Position numbers and translations under genes: made by a program. From assembly GCA_937917475.1 (NCBI GenBank), contig CALDNF010000039.1, positions 1 through 7,441 of the forward strand: a stretch of DNA of 7,441 bases, read 5' to 3'. The notes beneath the pieces were generated by a model that was not told the DNA's origin, did not search any database, and saw only the letters and a list, made by a program, of their open reading frames with translations. Position 1 is the first letter of the stretch. Every line of letters starts with the position of its first letter. The DNA is from an uncultured Faecalibacterium sp. GTDB lineage: Bacteria; Bacillota; Clostridia; Oscillospirales; Ruminococcaceae. Shown one piece after another: positions 5,566-7,441 of the stretch.

Positions 5566-6393
5566 TTACTGTTTGCCCAGCTGCCAGAATGCAACGGCAC
5601 TGGCGGCGGCAACATTGAGGGAATCCACGCCGTGGGACATGGGAATTTTCACGGTGTAATCGCAGGAGGCAATGGTCTCGTGGGCCAAGCCGTCCCCCTC
5701 GGTGCCCATGATGATGGCAAGTTTCTGCTCTGCAGCCAGCTGCTCGTCATCGATGCTCACCGAACGGTCACTGAGAGCCATGGCCGCCGTCTTGAAGCCC
5801 AGCTCATGCAGGCGGGCGATGCCTTTTTCGGGCCAGTCTGCCGGGGTGTCCCCGATCTGTGCCCAAGGCACCTGAAAGACCGTACCCATGCTCACCCGCA
5901 CCGCACGGCGGCAGAGCGGGTCACAGCAGGAGGGCGTAATGAGCACGGCGTCCATATTCAAAGCCGCCGCACTCCGGAAAATCGCCCCCACATTGGTGGA
6001 ATCCACGATCCCTTCCAGCACAGCCACACGCCGGGCGTTGCGGCAGAGCTCTTCCACCGTGCGGGGAACCGGGCGATGGAATGCACAGAGCACGCCCCGG
6101 GTCAGCTCAAAGCCGGTCAGGGCTGCCAGCATCTCCCGGTCCGCCGTATACACCGGCACATCCCCGCAGCGGGTCAGGATCTCCGCTGCCGGGCCGGTGA
6201 TCTGCTTGCGTTCCATCAGCAGCGAAAGGGGCTGATAGCCCGCATCCAGAGCCCGGGCGATCACCTTGGGGCTCTCTGCAATGAAGATACCTTTTTCCGG
6301 TTCCAGACGGTTCCGCAGCTGCGCCTGTGTCAGCCGGGCATAGGGGTCCAGCTCCGGCGCATGGAAATCCGTGATCTCAATGACCTTCGGCAT
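5566..6393 (-). CDS. SpoU/TrmH-family RNA 2'-O-methyltransferase
   Basis: A SAM-dependent ribose methyltransferase of the SPOUT (knotted) class acting on rRNA or tRNA. In 275 residues there is an N-terminal substrate-binding region (about 15-110, with the common QLRNRLEPEKGIFIAESPKV type opening that resembles the L30e-like domain), then the catalytic domain. Motif 1 is LEGIVDSTNVGAIFRSA (126-142, with N134, G136 and R140). Motif 2 is IIMGTEGDGL (227-236). Motif 3 is IPMSHGVDSLNVAAASA (250-266), which forms the SAM-binding knot. The start ATG 6393 has GAGGAG 8 bases upstream. That site overlaps the stop codon of the symporter gene, 12 bases away, so the two are very likely co-transcribed and perhaps translationally coupled. 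Its 3' end faces the HD protein. The target nucleotide cannot be predicted from the sequence. Confidence 0.93.
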   Translation of the reverse strand: MPKVIEITDFHAPELDPYARLTQAQLRNRLEPEKGIFIAESPKVIARALDAGYQPLSLLMERKQITGPAAEILTRCGDVPVYTADREMLAALTGFELTRGVLCAFHRPVPRTVEELCRNARRVAVLEGIVDSTNVGAIFRSAAALNMDAVLITPSCCDPLCRRAVRVSMGTVFQVPWAQIGDTPADWPEKGIARLHELGFKTAAMALSDRSVSIDDEQLAAEQKLAIIMGTEGDGLAHETIASCDYTVKIPMSHGVDSLNVAAASAVAFWQLGKQ

Positions 6394-6401
6394 GGTATTT
6401 T

Positions 6402-6407
6402 CTCCTC
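6402..6407 (-). promoter_or_regulatory. Ribosome binding site of the methyltransferase, overlapping the symporter stop codon
   Basis: GAGGAG on the minus strand, 8 bases before ATG 6393. It shares bases 6406-6407 with the TGA of the upstream symporter gene. Confidence 0.75.
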
Positions 6408-7441
6408 ACTTTTCCGGTTTGCCTTCCGCCGCAAAGAACTCGTTGACCAGCTTGACCACCGTACCCGACAGCAGGAAGAGGGCGATCAGGTTGGGGATGC
6501 TCATAAGGCCGTTGAAGGTATCGGCAATGCTCCACAGCAGGCCCAGGTCCACGGTAGCACCCAGAATGGCAACAAACGAATAGACCACCAGGAAGGGCCG
6601 GACCACCTTATCGGTCCGGAACAAAAACTCGATGCAGCGGGAGCCATACAGGCCCCAGCCGATGATGGTGGAAAATGCAAAGCAGCAGAGGGCCACCGCC
6701 GTAAAGATGGAGGACCAGCCGCCGTAGGTGGCCGTAAAGCCGGAGATGGTCAGCTCTGCACCGGCTGCGCTGCCATAGTTCACCGGCACACCGCTGCACA
6801 GGATGACCATAGCGGTCAGGGTGCAGATAACGATGGTATCGGTAAAGACCTCAAAGATACCAAACATACCCTGCTTGACCGGCTTGCGGGTGTCGGCGCA
6901 GGCATGGGCGATGGAACCGGTGCCAAGGCCGGCTTCATTGGAGAAGATGCCCCGGGAAACGCCCTTCTGCATACTGAGGAAGATGCTGCCGATGGCACCA
7001 CCGGTAAATGCTTTGGGATTGAAGGCACCCAACACGATGGAAGCCAGCACCTCAGGGAAGCGGTTGATGTTCAGCACCACCACACCCAGAGCCAGCACCA
7101 CATAGAACAGAGCCATAAAAGGCACCAGCTTCTCCGTCACGCTGCCGATCCGCTTGACGCCGCCCAGCAGCACCATGGCCACCAGCATGGCCACCACGAT
7201 GCCCACGATAAGATTCAGGGTGGGCAGGAAGTCTGCCACCGGGCTGTCGTAGGCCAGCAGGGCGGAATCGATGGCCGTGACGATGGTGTTGACCTGCGTG
7301 GCGTTGCCGGTACCAAAGACGGTCAGCACGCCGAAGAGGGAGTAGAGCACCGCCAGCCACTGCCAGCGGGGGCCAAGGCCGTTCTTGATATAGTACATGG
7401 GGCCGCCCACCAGCTCGCCGTTCTTGTTCCGCTCCCGGAAA
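6406..7441 (-). CDS. Alanine/glycine:cation symporter, AGCS family (5' end outside window)
   Basis: An inner-membrane carrier of the AGCS family, which takes up alanine or glycine together with Na+ (or H+). The visible 344 residues run from inside the protein to the natural stop; family members are usually about 450 residues, so roughly the first hundred are missing. The reading frame is open to the window edge. A GTG at 7410 that could look like a start is the Val of the conserved block ELVGGPMYYI. Other AGCS landmarks are FSNEAGLGTGSIAHA (166-180 of the visible part), next to residues that bind substrate in the family, and KQGMFGIFEVFTDTIV (189-204). About seven or eight hydrophobic membrane segments are evident, and the protein ends in a short charged tail (AAEGKPEK). 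It is followed after 12 bases by the RNA methyltransferase, probably in one operon whose promoter lies outside the window. Confidence 0.93.
   Translation of the reverse strand, partial: FRERNKNGELVGGPMYYIKNGLGPRWQWLAVLYSLFGVLTVFGTGNATQVNTIVTAIDSALLAYDSPVADFLPTLNLIVGIVVAMLVAMVLLGGVKRIGSVTEKLVPFMALFYVVLALGVVVLNINRFPEVLASIVLGAFNPKAFTGGAIGSIFLSMQKGVSRGIFSNEAGLGTGSIAHACADTRKPVKQGMFGIFEVFTDTIVICTLTAMVILCSGVPVNYGSAAGAELTISGFTATYGGWSSIFTAVALCCFAFSTIIGWGLYGSRCIEFLFRTDKVVRPFLVVYSFVAILGATVDLGLLWSIADTFNGLMSIPNLIALFLLSGTVVKLVNEFFAAEGKPEK

Noticed and set aside
7408..7410. GTG as the start codon of the symporter
   Set aside because: It is the internal Val of the conserved ELVGGPMYYI block; the frame stays open to the window edge, so the gene is cut by the window and not short.

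Overview
The window is a stretch of bacterial chromosome with ordinary housekeeping content. The coding regions are GC-rich with mostly G or C at third codon positions. Promoters and gaps are short and AT-rich, and strong AGGAGG-type ribosome binding sites precede nearly every gene. The protein set (UvrB followed by UvrA, a RadC protein, a CAT-like acetyltransferase, an HD protein typical of Firmicutes, and an AGCS alanine carrier) suggests a GC-rich Clostridia member, perhaps of the Oscillospiraceae such as a Faecalibacterium relative. That placement is inference from recalled family distribution and codon use, not from a marker gene.

Layout. Minus strand, positions 1-3003: radC lies upstream, then uvrB behind its own near-consensus promoter, then the first 43 codons of uvrA, whose TTG start overlaps the end of uvrB by 14 bases. 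Plus strand, 3083-5462: a likely operon of an RluA-family pseudouridine synthase, a chloramphenicol-acetyltransferase-like protein and an HD-domain phosphohydrolase, with gaps of 35 and 13 bases. It is driven by a consensus-like promoter back to back with the radC promoter. A hairpin at about 5484-5530 with a T-rich tail ends this operon and sits between convergent genes. Minus strand, 5566-7441: an alanine/glycine:cation symporter (its N-terminus lies outside the window), followed 12 bases later by a SpoU/TrmH-type RNA 2'-O-methyltransferase.

Functionally, uvrB-uvrA encode the damage-recognition half of nucleotide excision repair. The two RNA-modification enzymes sit in separate transcription units. 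The acetyltransferase and HD protein are enzymes of unassigned substrate with intact catalytic residues. There is no mobile element, CRISPR array, RNA gene or gap over 300 bases. I found no convincing new biological system. The points worth checking are the absence of a canonical Gram-positive SOS box at uvrB, the CAT-like enzyme with a complete active site in a housekeeping operon, the uvrB/uvrA junction, and the divergent radC/pseudouridine-synthase promoters.
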